Notes: generated by a model not told the origin, from the letters alone. DNA of 64,000 nt from Anaerolinea sp. (GCA_020047815.1 JAIFNG010000021.1:1-64000), one strand, 5' to 3'. Positions 18,938-28,267 are shown, counted from the first letter of the stretch. A program made the numbers and translations.

Positions 18938-20455
18938 TTAAGCGGCATAAGCGAGGGTGGGGATCACGACTATCTCGCGCAACTTCAAAGCCATGGCAGC
19001 GGTCTGGCGCCCGAAGTCAGTCAGGTAGTATTTGTAGCGTTTGCCAACTTTTTTGATCACGCCATGCACACGCAGCCGTTTGAGGAGGCGTGTGACTTGA
19101 CTGGCGGATTTGTTAGAAAGGTATTGGGTGCGCAATTGCTTGTTGGTGAAGCCACTAATGCAGAACTCGCCCTGCAACAAGGTGCGGAACAAAAAGGTAT
19201 CCTCTTCTGAGAAGAGATTAAAGCCCTTGTGACGATGCTGGTCTTCGGTCTTGGTTTCAGCCAAACGGTGCAATTGTTCCACGCCTACTTGGGGAGTTGC
19301 AATGGAGGAGATGAATTTGAGGTAGCGTTGATTGGAGGCAGAGAGGACTTCACGCAAAGCAGGCAAGGAGTGGATAGTCTTCTTCATCGGAGCCCAACGC
19401 ATAGTGGTTGAACCATCACGATGCTGAACCTGACGATACTGCTTGAAGAAGGCCACATTGTTGACCGTCGTCTCAATCCGCAAGATCAGGTTGAACTTAT
19501 CGTACATTTTGATGGAGACAGGACCCATCTGGTGCTTGATGCGCGTGCCGATCCAGCGCTTGTTGAAGCGATTACCCATCTCACCCTGGTAGTTGCCATT
19601 CAGTTTACGTCCAAGAAAAGTGGCAATATCTGCGGGTTTGACCGCATGAGTAAGGGTTTCCAGGAGAAGTGGGTAGAAGGCTTGCAAAGGTTCTCGGCTC
19701 TTGAAGACCAGATCTGTTGCGTACTCAGTTTGCATCATGCTCCAGTAATAGGTGAGGTTCAGTTCTGTGACCACTGGACAATATTGTTGGGCGAACTCAT
19801 CCAGACGCTGGTGCAAGCTTTCAACATCGAACTCGTTTGCCAGTTGATTAGCTCTCGCATAATCGTCGATATGGACAAAAGCATTATCCAACATTTTGCA
19901 GGCAATGCCCTGTTGCTTCAATTGGTTTGCCAGCCAGTTGTGTCCGTTGAAATAGAACTGCAATCGAAAAGGACACCAAGTCGGAACACGCAAATAGCAC
20001 AATCCCAGTTGCTCGTCCATGAAGTAGAAATAGTAGGTCATACATTTGCTGCTGCCTGATTTCAAATATGTTTTGCCGGTTACTTTATCATGCCATGGAA
20101 GATATGAGGAGCAAGCCTCCATCGCACCGATAATATGCACCAAGCCTGGTTGCTGGCCACACTCTTTCAAAATTTGTTGGATCCGTGTCTCTTTGCGAAA
20201 ATCTTTCTTGCGCATAAATTCGATTTTGATCCCGTTCGCCTGTGCCAGGGTTTCCGCGTTTTCTCGAAGGCGTTCGCGTAATGGCTCCGCAAATTTGGCG
20301 TAATCAAAAACCCGTATTCCGTGTCGATACAGATAGGAGGTCATTCCTTGGGCATAACAAATTGGATACAAACTACCAGTGATCACGATCCGATCATAGC
20401 AACTCAATACTCCATCCAGTTCATTGCTGTATCTTTCAGAAAGCAGTTCGTCCAT
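18938..20455 (-). CDS. Putative mobile-element protein with C-terminal winged helix, unknown mechanism
   Basis: 505 aa. It opens MDELLSERYSNELDGVLSCY and has conserved-looking blocks CYDRIVITGSLYPICYAQGM, YYFYFMDEQLGLCYLRVPTW and CPFRLQFYFNGHNWL, and a SIKMYDKFNLILRIETT block that resembles the replication-initiator domain of filamentous phages. The last 100 residues look like a winged helix (SNKSASQVTRLLKRLRVHGVIKKVGKRYKYYLTDFGR). From memory, related proteins recur as multi-copy hypothetical proteins, often labelled MarR-like; this is unverified. GGAG precedes the ATG. The terminal repeats and single-gene layout suggest a transposition or replication role. Confidence 0.6.
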   Translation of the reverse strand: MDELLSERYSNELDGVLSCYDRIVITGSLYPICYAQGMTSYLYRHGIRVFDYAKFAEPLRERLRENAETLAQANGIKIEFMRKKDFRKETRIQQILKECGQQPGLVHIIGAMEACSSYLPWHDKVTGKTYLKSGSSKCMTYYFYFMDEQLGLCYLRVPTWCPFRLQFYFNGHNWLANQLKQQGIACKMLDNAFVHIDDYARANQLANEFDVESLHQRLDEFAQQYCPVVTELNLTYYWSMMQTEYATDLVFKSREPLQAFYPLLLETLTHAVKPADIATFLGRKLNGNYQGEMGNRFNKRWIGTRIKHQMGPVSIKMYDKFNLILRIETTVNNVAFFKQYRQVQHRDGSTTMRWAPMKKTIHSLPALREVLSASNQRYLKFISSIATPQVGVEQLHRLAETKTEDQHRHKGFNLFSEEDTFLFRTLLQGEFCISGFTNKQLRTQYLSNKSASQVTRLLKRLRVHGVIKKVGKRYKYYLTDFGRQTAAMALKLREIVVIPTLAYAA

Positions 20456-20519
20456 GGCTCAACTCCAGTTTTTGCAATTGGGTTGAACTATCTAACCACA
20501 CTCTGCTAAAATATGCACC

Positions 20520-20607
20520 AGGGAAAGTCGCCGTCGGGAACAGCCTCGCGCTTATCCCATTTCTCTTGCCTCTGGCAAGCCATACCTTGTGCGACTTTCC
20601 CTTTTTG
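20520..20607 (+). ncRNA. Structured RNA-like region inside the mobile element
   Basis: A perfect 12-bp stem (AGGGAAAGTCGC at 20520-20531 with 20591-20602) encloses 59 bases that hold a 6-bp hairpin (20565-20570 with 20574-20579). TTTTT follows the right arm on the plus strand, as at the end of an intrinsic terminator, so a short RNA divergent from the 505-aa gene is possible. Read on the minus strand it would be the leader of that gene. Confidence 0.4.
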
Positions 20608-20627
20608 GTTTCGGCTTGTCCGAGTTA

Positions 20628-20642
20628 GGTTATTGTCACTTT
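20628..20642 (-). repeat. Right terminal inverted repeat
   Basis: Partner of the repeat at 18878-18892; on the minus strand it reads AAAGTGACAATAACC. Confidence 0.55.
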
Positions 20643-20650
20643 CTTATTAA

Positions 20651-21856
20651 ATGAAAAATTCGATCCGAAATATTATTGGAAGTTTCATCACATTGATCTT
20701 GATCGGGGGAATGATAACTTTGCGCGCATGGATCAGCGCCAACAGCTTTGATTTTCAGAGTTCAAACTTTTCCTTCTTCTGGCTATCGGGACGGATGACA
20801 ATGGAAGGCGAAAACCCATATAATGAAAGTCAGTACCTTGCAGGCCATGAAACGTATGGAATCAAATGGCAGCCCAACAGAATATTTCCCTACCCATTAC
20901 CGCTGGCTGTATTTTGCGTCCCGTTTGGCCTGCTTTCACTTCCCGCCGCATATATTACGTGGCAAGTTATCACACTCTTAATAGTGGCAGGTACAATTTA
21001 CATCTTATTGGATCACTGGCCCGATTCCCCACCCAGACGCTTGCTTTTCCCTATATTTGCCGCAATGTTTTTCTTCGGTCCACTTTACCTGACACTGCAC
21101 ACAGGCTCAATTGGCGCACTTGCTTTGCTTGTGGTAATTGGAGCGATTTTGTTGTTTGAAAAAGACAAATCACTTCTTGCTGGATTACTTCTCTCGCTGA
21201 CCATGCTCAAACCACCGCAAGGATTGACGATCCTATTACTGTCAGGAATCTGGTTTCTAGCGCGACGCGATTGGAAGGCGATCTCCGGCGTTGCAATTGG
21301 CGGAATTGTGTTAGTTTTGATCGGAATAATTCTAGACCCACTATGGGTAATAAAATTTCGTGGCGCAAGTGAGGCAGTAATGGATCGGACATTGGGGATC
21401 CACTCCAATGTCTGGTCAATTGCCCACTTAACGTGTGGTGGAGCTTTACCCTGTTCCATGATTCTCGGCGGAGTATTGGGAATGATCCTGCTTGGCCTTG
21501 GTGGATATTTCCTGTGGCATAATCACTCCAAACTAACAGCATGGGAATCGTTCAACATCATACTCCCGGTCAGTTTTGTTTCAACCATTTATTTATGGTC
21601 GTATGACCAACTACCGTACATCATCCCAATTGTATGGATTTCCGGAACACTGGTTAAAAATACGAAAAGTTACTTATATACCATTGTTTTCTTAATTTCA
21701 CTTGACATATTTTCATTTTTTGCGCTAAATAAACAGGCTGATACATCAAAAGACTTGTGGAGTTTTGGAACGTCAATTCTTGTACTCGGCATGGTCCTGT
21801 GGTTATACACACGACCTACTGCAGTTGTCGGTCAAGATACTCCTGCAAGCGCTTGA
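20651..21856 (+). CDS. GT87/DUF2029-like membrane glycosyltransferase
   Basis: 401 aa with about ten membrane helices. FSFFWLSGRMTMEGENPYN followed by QPNRIFPYPLPLAVF matches the DUF2029 (GT87) layout, polyprenyl-phosphate-mannose-dependent mannosyltransferases. The donor and acceptor are not shown. No Shine-Dalgarno is present because the right end of the mobile element stops eight bases before the ATG, so the native promoter may have been displaced. The 3' end overlaps the convergent kinase gene by 41 bases. Confidence 0.7.
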   Translation: MKNSIRNIIGSFITLILIGGMITLRAWISANSFDFQSSNFSFFWLSGRMTMEGENPYNESQYLAGHETYGIKWQPNRIFPYPLPLAVFCVPFGLLSLPAAYITWQVITLLIVAGTIYILLDHWPDSPPRRLLFPIFAAMFFFGPLYLTLHTGSIGALALLVVIGAILLFEKDKSLLAGLLLSLTMLKPPQGLTILLLSGIWFLARRDWKAISGVAIGGIVLVLIGIILDPLWVIKFRGASEAVMDRTLGIHSNVWSIAHLTCGGALPCSMILGGVLGMILLGLGGYFLWHNHSKLTAWESFNIILPVSFVSTIYLWSYDQLPYIIPIVWISGTLVKNTKSYLYTIVFLISLDIFSFFALNKQADTSKDLWSFGTSILVLGMVLWLYTRPTAVVGQDTPASA

Positions 21857-24800
21857 TTTCCACCTCAACTTGCTGAATCAGGACAGGAGCCCTTGCCAGG
21901 TCTTCCTCCCTGCCGCATATTTCAAGATTCGCCGCAGCTTCAGTTAACGGTTCGGCATTAAAGTTCAAGCACACGCCTTTTAGGTTGTGCGCTAACCTGC
22001 CGATGGTTTTAATGTCACCCACTTGCATGGCAGAGTTAAATTCCTCCATGCGTGCGGGTAAATGGTCTTTAAATTCCCGGCACATTTCCTTCAAGAAGAC
22101 TCGATCTCCCCCGAAACGAAATAAAGCGGATTCAAGGTCTGCAGGTAATTTATTGTTGGATAAAGACACCGCGGGTATAGGTTCAGGGTTCAGAGTCGAA
22201 ATGGGCTCACTCTCGCCAAGCCAATCCCTGCCCAAGTCGCCTGAAATATCCAATGGAACATCAACAATCGAGTCTTCTGTGGCGATCTGATCAGGCGCTT
22301 TCTTAGGCTCCGTATTCATTATCCAACGGTCAATGGCGGCAAACAAGACACGCGGCTCAAGCGGCTTTGTAACGTAATCATCCATTCCTGCGTCAATACA
22401 GCGATCCCGGTCTCCGGCCATGGCATGCGCTGTCATGGCAATAATAGGCATATGCTGACCATTTTGTGTTTCCCAGGCGCGGATGAGTCGCGTGGACTCG
22501 AATCCATCCATCTCAGGCATTTGCACATCCATTAGTACGGCACTATAAGGATTGGTTGTAACTTTCTCAAAAGCCTCAACGCCTGTCTCCACTGCATCTA
22601 CAAGATAGCCCGCTTTCTGCAAAAGTATGACGGCCAATTTTTGATTGACTGGGTTATCTTCAGCCAATAAAAGGCGAATGCCTGCGTTTCGCTTCTCTGA
22701 TAATACATGACGTGTAATGAGGCTGGCGGTCTCATCTTCGTTACGCCCCAGCACAGCCAGCACTGCATCAAATAACATTTGCTGTTTTACAGGTTTAAGT
22801 AGGTAGCCAGAGCAGCCCACGGCTTCAAGACGGGATGCATCTCCGCGCTGCCCCATGGAGGTCAGGATTAGGATCTTGACATCCTTGATGGATGGATCAC
22901 TCTTAATGGCACGGGCTGTCTGTTCACCGTCCATACCAGGCATTTGCATGTCGAGTAAAACGACATGATAGGGATCACCTGTGCGGGATGCGTTACGCAG
23001 ACTCTCGATACCTTTTGCTCCACTGGGAACGGCATCCACCCTGGAACCAAGCGATTCAACATTCTTTATCAATACCATGCGGTTAGTCTGGTTATCGTCC
23101 ACAATCAGGACTCGTGCATGGGTGAGGTTTACCGGTCCCGAAGATATAAGCGGACCTGTAACACCGCGTTTTTCCTGGATGAGCTTCTCGAATTGAAGAT
23201 CGAACCAAAAAGTCGTCCCTATACCAGGTTTGCTTTCAAGCCCGATTGTTCCACCCATAGCCTCAACCAACTGTTTGGAGATGGTTAACCCCAGCCCTGT
23301 TCCGCCATATGTGCGTGTGGTAGTTCCATCCGCTTGTGTAAAGCGTTCAAAGACTGCAGCTTGTCTTTCGTATGGGATCCCTATACCTGTGTCCTGCACA
23401 GAAAAATGTACGGTAATTATTTGATCTGTTTCTTCCTTTGGCTCAGCCCGAATGACAACCTCGCCTTGATGAGTAAATTTTATTGCGTTGCCGACAAGGT
23501 TTACCAATATTTGTCTCAAACGACCAGGATCGCCGCGCAGAGAGGAAGCCAGATCAGGGTCAACAAGACAAGCCATCTCAAGTCCCTTGTCTTGTGCTCG
23601 TTTGGCAAGGGTGTACGCCACGTCTTCAACAGAATTTCTAAGGCTGAAATTAATTGCTTCAAGTTCAAGCCTCCCCGCTTCGATCTTGGAGAAATCAAGA
23701 ATGTCGTTAAGTAATGATAAGAGCGCTTCAGCACTGTGCAACGATGTTTGCAGGTAATCAGTCTGCTCGGAAGTGAGCTGTGTATCCAGAGCCAGCTCGA
23801 GCATGCCGATCACGCCATTCATGGGCGTGCGAATTTCGTGACTCATGTTCGCCAGGAATTCGCTCTTGGCACGATTGGACTCCTCGGCTTCCCGTTGCGC
23901 ACGGACCAATTCGGAAATGTCGTGATACATTGCCAGAGTACCGATCTTTTGCCCATCAACAAAAACCGGCACGCCGAAGATCTCCACAGCCACCAGGGAA
24001 TCATCCTTGCGCTTACGTTTTCCAATGGCATGAACCGATTGGGTTACAACGGTCTGTGTGTAACGTGCAGCTTCCTCACGCGTCTCCAAATTTGTGATAA
24101 GAGTATCCAGATTTTCACCCAAAATCTCCGTATTCAAATATCCAAATAATTGTTCAAACGCGGGATTACTGGATATGATTTTTTCGTCGTTATCAAGCAC
24201 CACGATCGCAACCGGGCTGTTTTGCACGAGTGCCTCAAAATACTGTTTTTGGCGATTGGTTTCCAATGCTATTTTCTTTTGTTCGGTAATATCGCGCCCA
24301 ACGCCTACAAGCCCCATGATCCGCCCATTCCCATCATGTAAAGGCACTTTGGTGGTCGAAACCCATATTGGGTTACCCTGGCAATCCCGTCCGGGTTCTT
24401 CACGGCTTACAATCGGTACTCCCGAATCAAGAACAGATTTATCATCAGCCCAAAATCTGGCGGCCAATTCGGGCGGAAATGTATCAAAATCTGTTTTCCC
24501 AATCACCTCTTCCATTGTTTGACCACCCGATCCATGCATATCGGCAATATTTGAAATGATCTTTCGCCCCTCCATATCCTTTACATAAATGAAATCAGGA
24601 ATATTGTTGATCAGGGTGGTTAATAAATTTCGCTCGACCGCCAAACTTTCTTCCGCCTGCTTACGGTCGGTTATATCCCGGGCTACCCAAATCACAGAAT
24701 CATTTGTCATTGGAGAAACCAGGGCTGAAAACCAAACCTGCTTTTCATCAATCATCAGTCGGTATTCCACACTGCTCATCTCTCCGGTCTTTAACGTCCG

Positions 24801-25946
24801 ATGAATATTCTCAAGGAAGAACGCTGCCTGGTCTGACGGGAACATTTCCGTTACAGTTTTTCCCAATAAATCAACCGGTGGCCGGGAAAGTTTTGCTTGA
24901 TTGGTCGGCGCGATCATTAGATACCGGCCTTCAGAATCATAAACGATAATCACATCCGTCATTGCAGAAAAGAAGGCTCGCATTTGTGCCTCTGAAGCAC
25001 TCAGAGCCTCCAAAGCCTCCTTCCTTGCAGTAATATCCTCCTTCACTGCCAGGAAGTGGGTTATTTTCCCACTTTCATTAAGTATCGGAGAAATAGTTGC
25101 GGACTCCCAATACAAATCACCATTTTTCTTTTTGTTGTGAAACTCACCACGCCACTCACCTCCAGCCAAAATTGTGTCCCACAATTTTTTATATTCGTCT
25201 GAAGAGGTGTATCCAGATTTTAAAACGCGTGGATTCCTTCCAATTGCTTCTTCAAGTGTATAACCTGTCGTCTCAGAAAATTTTTTATTTGCATATTCAA
25301 TATTGCCGTCAACATCCGAAATAACAATGGTTGAACCACTTTGCTCAACCGCACGCGATAGTTTGCGCAACTGCTCATTTGCCTGAACGCGTTCGGTAAT
25401 ATCATGTAGGATGCAGATTTCATTTTCAGATTCCCCGTAAATATTGATCGGGCAGATCGTCTTGTCGTAAATACGATTAAGCCAACAAAATTCACCACCA
25501 GCAGAACTCATTGTTTGATCTTTCTGCTCCTGCCCTATTGACAAAATTTCGGTTAATCTTTTTCCTATCACCGTCTGATAGGTTAAATTGCTCCTATCCA
25601 ATACCGCATGATTACAACGGATAATCACCCCATTCTTCTTAGTGACAAAAACAGGGTCAGTGAAGGCATCAAAGGTGGTTTCCCATTCTTTTTTCGCATG
25701 AGAAATAACTGACAAAAAACTGCGCTGTTGGCCCATTAACCCTGCCACGAAACCCAAAACCAGCGGAGCAAGTTCAATGATCCAAATTAAAGGCTGCGTC
25801 TGATGAAGATGCAAGAAAGCCTCAAGTGTAATAGGCTGTTGTCGCATATTAAATTCAACCAAAAATCCAAACAGGGGGAATAAAAATCCTGCAAAGAACC
25901 CTAATGCTGCATAATGAGTGATTGTTCGATTTTTATACCAAGCCAT
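21816..25946 (-). CDS. Hybrid sensor histidine kinase with five PAS, two receivers and Hpt
   Basis: 1376 aa. Two membrane helices (about 11-35 and 55-75) are followed by five PAS/PAC units between about 85 and 690, several closing with DITERVQ/DITARKE/DITDRKQ/DITEQKK-type junctions. Then come HisKA with phospho-accepting H703 (NMSHEIRTPMNG), a HATPase (NLVGNAIKFT, GTGLGLTISKQLVEAMGG), two receivers (D999 in LLDMQMPGMDG, D1140 in LMDVQMPEMDG), and a C-terminal Hpt with H1320 (AHNLKGV). It thus holds a whole BarA-like phosphorelay; the output regulator is not nearby. The ATG at 25946 is chosen because GGAGG lies six bases upstream; a TTG four codons earlier overlaps that site. The signal is unknown. 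Confidence 0.93.
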   Translation of the reverse strand: MAWYKNRTITHYAALGFFAGFLFPLFGFLVEFNMRQQPITLEAFLHLHQTQPLIWIIELAPLVLGFVAGLMGQQRSFLSVISHAKKEWETTFDAFTDPVFVTKKNGVIIRCNHAVLDRSNLTYQTVIGKRLTEILSIGQEQKDQTMSSAGGEFCWLNRIYDKTICPINIYGESENEICILHDITERVQANEQLRKLSRAVEQSGSTIVISDVDGNIEYANKKFSETTGYTLEEAIGRNPRVLKSGYTSSDEYKKLWDTILAGGEWRGEFHNKKKNGDLYWESATISPILNESGKITHFLAVKEDITARKEALEALSASEAQMRAFFSAMTDVIIVYDSEGRYLMIAPTNQAKLSRPPVDLLGKTVTEMFPSDQAAFFLENIHRTLKTGEMSSVEYRLMIDEKQVWFSALVSPMTNDSVIWVARDITDRKQAEESLAVERNLLTTLINNIPDFIYVKDMEGRKIISNIADMHGSGGQTMEEVIGKTDFDTFPPELAARFWADDKSVLDSGVPIVSREEPGRDCQGNPIWVSTTKVPLHDGNGRIMGLVGVGRDITEQKKIALETNRQKQYFEALVQNSPVAIVVLDNDEKIISSNPAFEQLFGYLNTEILGENLDTLITNLETREEAARYTQTVVTQSVHAIGKRKRKDDSLVAVEIFGVPVFVDGQKIGTLAMYHDISELVRAQREAEESNRAKSEFLANMSHEIRTPMNGVIGMLELALDTQLTSEQTDYLQTSLHSAEALLSLLNDILDFSKIEAGRLELEAINFSLRNSVEDVAYTLAKRAQDKGLEMACLVDPDLASSLRGDPGRLRQILVNLVGNAIKFTHQGEVVIRAEPKEETDQIITVHFSVQDTGIGIPYERQAAVFERFTQADGTTTRTYGGTGLGLTISKQLVEAMGGTIGLESKPGIGTTFWFDLQFEKLIQEKRGVTGPLISSGPVNLTHARVLIVDDNQTNRMVLIKNVESLGSRVDAVPSGAKGIESLRNASRTGDPYHVVLLDMQMPGMDGEQTARAIKSDPSIKDVKILILTSMGQRGDASRLEAVGCSGYLLKPVKQQMLFDAVLAVLGRNEDETASLITRHVLSEKRNAGIRLLLAEDNPVNQKLAVILLQKAGYLVDAVETGVEAFEKVTTNPYSAVLMDVQMPEMDGFESTRLIRAWETQNGQHMPIIAMTAHAMAGDRDRCIDAGMDDYVTKPLEPRVLFAAIDRWIMNTEPKKAPDQIATEDSIVDVPLDISGDLGRDWLGESEPISTLNPEPIPAVSLSNNKLPADLESALFRFGGDRVFLKEMCREFKDHLPARMEEFNSAMQVGDIKTIGRLAHNLKGVCLNFNAEPLTEAAANLEICGREEDLARAPVLIQQVEVEIKRLQEYLDRQLQ

Positions 25947-26137
25947 TGCTGCCTCCAAAAACTCAGAAAAGGGTTTAATACCTTTAATTATTTAGTTTAG
26001 CACACACTACCACGGTTAGTGTATTGCAGCCTTATTATGATTCCCGCAGGATGTATAATGCACAAATAGGATTATTCACATAAAAGGGAAGGTTATTTGC
26101 TTTTTTAATATTTGAATATTAATTTTTCCTGTCTTAA

Positions 26138-26164
26138 TAAAAAGGGATGGCATCGTTGCCACCC
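26138..26164 (-). terminator. Terminator after metG
   Basis: On the minus strand an imperfect 8-9 bp stem (26144-26152 with 26157-26164) is followed by TTTTTATTA, 33 bases after the metG stop. Confidence 0.7.
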
Positions 26165-26196
26165 CTCGCATAAAACACCATTCCCAATTTCACAAT

Positions 26197-28002
26197 CTAG
26201 TTATCCAACCTCGCCCGTTCTTCGGCAACTACAATTTCGTCCAGCTTCTTAAACAGCGGACCAGGCTGATTCAACTTCCTGCCAGGCTGTAAATTACTGG
26301 GTTTCCAATGGAATCCTTCCACGCCCTTGTATCTTAGAACCGTATGTTCACCGAGCGAGTCGCTTACCGTCTCAGTAAATTGTTCGCCAAATAGTGGAGT
26401 TTCATAACCAAAATACTTGTGAAGTTTCTCGCAGGTGAATGGCAGGAATGGGGCAAAAAGTACCTTGAGAGAATCGATAGCCTTGAGTGCAGTATAGACC
26501 GTCTTACCCGCTTCGACTTTATCCACTTTGATGGCTGACCAGGGTGCATTAACATCAAGGTATTGATTGACCACAGTGGCGAGTTTCATCGCTTCGCCCA
26601 AAGCAGAACGCAGGCGTACGGCTTCGAGTTCCGCGCCCACTGTTTTAAATCCGTTTTCAATAGTGGCGAGCAAGGAAAGATCAGCATCCCGCAGGGACGA
26701 AGTCTCCGCCCCATCAAAAGACGGGACACACCCATCCCAATTTTTATAACAAAAAGCCAGCACGCGGTTCGCAAGGTTACCCCATGTCGCCACCAATTCG
26801 TTATTATTGCGCGCTACAAACTCTGCCCAATCCCAATCACTATCCTTGGCTTCAGGCATATTCACAGTCAGGTAATAGCGGATGGCATCGGGATCAAAGC
26901 GGGTCAGGGCGTCACGTCCCCAAACAGCCCAGTTACGCGACCCGCTGATTTTCTTTCCTTCAAGATTCATGAATTGATTGGCCGGTACGTCATACGGGAG
27001 AATCAGCGGAACTTCCTCGCCCGCGAACAATTCCATAAAAGCGCTGCCAACCCCCATCAACTCGGCAGGCCAAAGTGATGTATGGAAAAAGATGTTATCC
27101 TTGCCGATAAAGTGGAATTGCTTCGCGCTGGGGTTCGTCCACCAATCGCGCCACGCATCCTTCTGACCCGTTATTTGCGCCCACTCAACCGGGGCAGAGA
27201 GGTAGCCAATGACTGCCTCAAACCAGACATAAAGTTTTTTTGTTTCCCAGCCAGCCTCGCTAACAGGGACAGGGATTCCCCAATCGAGGTCACGGGTGAT
27301 GGCGCGCGGCTTAAGTCCCTCGGCTTCCACCTTCCGCAGTGACTCTCCAAGTACGGTGTCGCGCATATAGCTGGAACGCGCCTGGAGGTAATTCTTGACA
27401 TCTGGCTCGAGCTTTGAGAGGTCAATGAAATAATGTTCCGTATCACGAAGTTCAGGCGAAGAAGTATCACCTTCGACCTTTGAACGCGGATTAATTAGCT
27501 TTGTGGGGTCAAGCACATTGCCACAGGCGTCGCATTGATCTGAACGTGCGCCTTCCGTGTTGCAGATATAACAGGTACCTTCAATGTAACGGTCTGGCAG
27601 GAAGCGCTTCAACCCAGGGGAGAACCATTGCGGCTCCACTTTTGTAAAAAGGAATCCATTCTTTTTCAACGCGAGAAACATGGTCTGGGAAACCTTGAAA
27701 TGATTCTCACTGTGGGTTGTAGTGTACAGGTCATACGAAATGCCTAGCTGTTTAAATAGCTCAATAAAACCTTCGTGATAAGACTTGTACACCTCTTCAA
27801 CCGGCTTGCCTAGTTTATCCGCGCTCATCGTAACCGGTGTGCCATGTGAGTCAGTACCGGTGATCATTAGCACCTTGTTTCCCTTCAGACGGTGATAACG
27901 TGCAACAATATCTCCCGGCAGGTGTGACCCGGTCAGGTTTCCAACATGAATTTCAGCATTGGCATATGGCCATGCGACAGCAATTAAAATATTTTCGGGC
28001 AT
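26197..28002 (-). CDS. metG: Methionyl-tRNA synthetase
   Basis: A 601-aa class-I aminoacyl-tRNA synthetase that charges tRNA-Met. The HIGH motif is HVGN (residues 19-22), KMSKS is KISGS (351-355), and a zinc knuckle is CYICNTEGARSDQCDACG. The C-terminal tRNA-binding (EMAP-like) domain of some MetG is absent, so it is the short form. The start at 28002 has GGAGG eight bases upstream and begins MPENILIAVAWPYANAEIH, typical for the family. About 105 bases upstream is an intrinsic terminator preceded by a Met-rich reading frame, so the gene is probably under attenuation control. Confidence 0.97.
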   Translation of the reverse strand: MPENILIAVAWPYANAEIHVGNLTGSHLPGDIVARYHRLKGNKVLMITGTDSHGTPVTMSADKLGKPVEEVYKSYHEGFIELFKQLGISYDLYTTTHSENHFKVSQTMFLALKKNGFLFTKVEPQWFSPGLKRFLPDRYIEGTCYICNTEGARSDQCDACGNVLDPTKLINPRSKVEGDTSSPELRDTEHYFIDLSKLEPDVKNYLQARSSYMRDTVLGESLRKVEAEGLKPRAITRDLDWGIPVPVSEAGWETKKLYVWFEAVIGYLSAPVEWAQITGQKDAWRDWWTNPSAKQFHFIGKDNIFFHTSLWPAELMGVGSAFMELFAGEEVPLILPYDVPANQFMNLEGKKISGSRNWAVWGRDALTRFDPDAIRYYLTVNMPEAKDSDWDWAEFVARNNNELVATWGNLANRVLAFCYKNWDGCVPSFDGAETSSLRDADLSLLATIENGFKTVGAELEAVRLRSALGEAMKLATVVNQYLDVNAPWSAIKVDKVEAGKTVYTALKAIDSLKVLFAPFLPFTCEKLHKYFGYETPLFGEQFTETVSDSLGEHTVLRYKGVEGFHWKPSNLQPGRKLNQPGPLFKKLDEIVVAEERARLDN

Positions 28003-28106
28003 TTGTGCCTCCGTAATTTTTTTTACCACAAAAGGCACGAAGAAACAACAAGGGGAAATGACAAAACCTTTATGCTCTTTTCATGTTTTATGGTTGCATT
28101 TACAAA

Positions 28107-28137
28107 CAAAAAAGCCGTCCGCGTAATGGACAGCCCG
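28107..28137 (-). terminator. Attenuator terminator in the metG leader
   Basis: On the minus strand GGGCTGTCC (28136 to 28128) pairs with GGACGGCTT (28120 to 28112), nine pairs including three wobbles, loop of seven, followed by T6 (28113 to 28108). It lies between the Met-rich leader peptide and metG. Confidence 0.75.
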
Positions 28138-28180
28138 TTTTAGTTCAGGTGTATAAACCTAACGTGCTTTCCATTCGGCG
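28120..28180 (-). promoter_or_regulatory. Candidate antiterminator of the metG attenuator
   Basis: Minus-strand segment 28180 to 28166 (CGCCGAATGGAAAGC), the last sense codons of the leader peptide, can pair with segment 28134 to 28120 (GCTGTCCATTACGCG) at 12 of 15 positions. The second segment contains the 5' arm and loop of the terminator, so the two structures exclude each other. A ribosome stalled on the Met codons upstream leaves the first segment free; one that reaches the stop codon covers it. Confidence 0.7.
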
Positions 28181-28260
28181 CAATAGGACATTCCCATTCG
28201 CATTTCACTGCGCATGGCCATGGTTATTGCCACCATTGGAAAAGCAGAGTTGGTCTTCAT
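28159..28260 (-). CDS. Methionine-rich leader peptide of metG
   Basis: A 33-aa reading frame ending in TAG, with Met at positions 1, 9, 14, 16, 20, 22 and 24; the stretch MAMRSEMRMGM has five Met in eleven residues. It lies on the same strand as metG, 156 bases upstream, and is followed 21 bases later by an intrinsic terminator. I read it as a leader peptide sensing Met-tRNA charging, comparable in logic to pheM of pheST or the trp and his leaders. No Shine-Dalgarno is seen; a predicted promoter would start the RNA at or next to the ATG, so translation may be leaderless. Alternatives: chance frame, or a short functional protein. Confidence 0.7.
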   Translation of the reverse strand: MKTNSAFPMVAITMAMRSEMRMGMSYCAEWKAR

Positions 28261-28267
28261 GACGTTT

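Larger units (their letters stand above)
18878..20642 (-). mobile_element. Putative 1.77-kb mobile element with terminal inverted repeats
   Basis: The 505-aa gene and a structured region lie between imperfect inverted repeats, 13 of 15 bases matching (18878-18892 and 20628-20642). The left end follows yceD by 10 bases; the right end stops 8 bases before the start codon of the next gene. I see no target-site duplication. The compact layout (ends, one gene, short non-coding parts) is that of an insertion sequence, but the protein shows none of the DDE, HUH or serine-recombinase signatures I know. Confidence 0.55.

Noticed and set aside
18878-20650. Target-site duplication flanking the mobile element
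   Set aside because: The bases outside the two ends do not match at any length I compared, so no duplication is claimed.
26563-27078. 171-aa plus-strand frame inside metG
   Set aside because: Antisense to metG; metG carries HIGH, KMSKS and zinc motifs, so this frame is a shadow.
28107-28260. T-box or SAM riboswitch upstream of metG
   Set aside because: I looked for the conserved T-box sequence and for a SAM-I core and found neither. The Met-rich frame and terminator explain the leader better.
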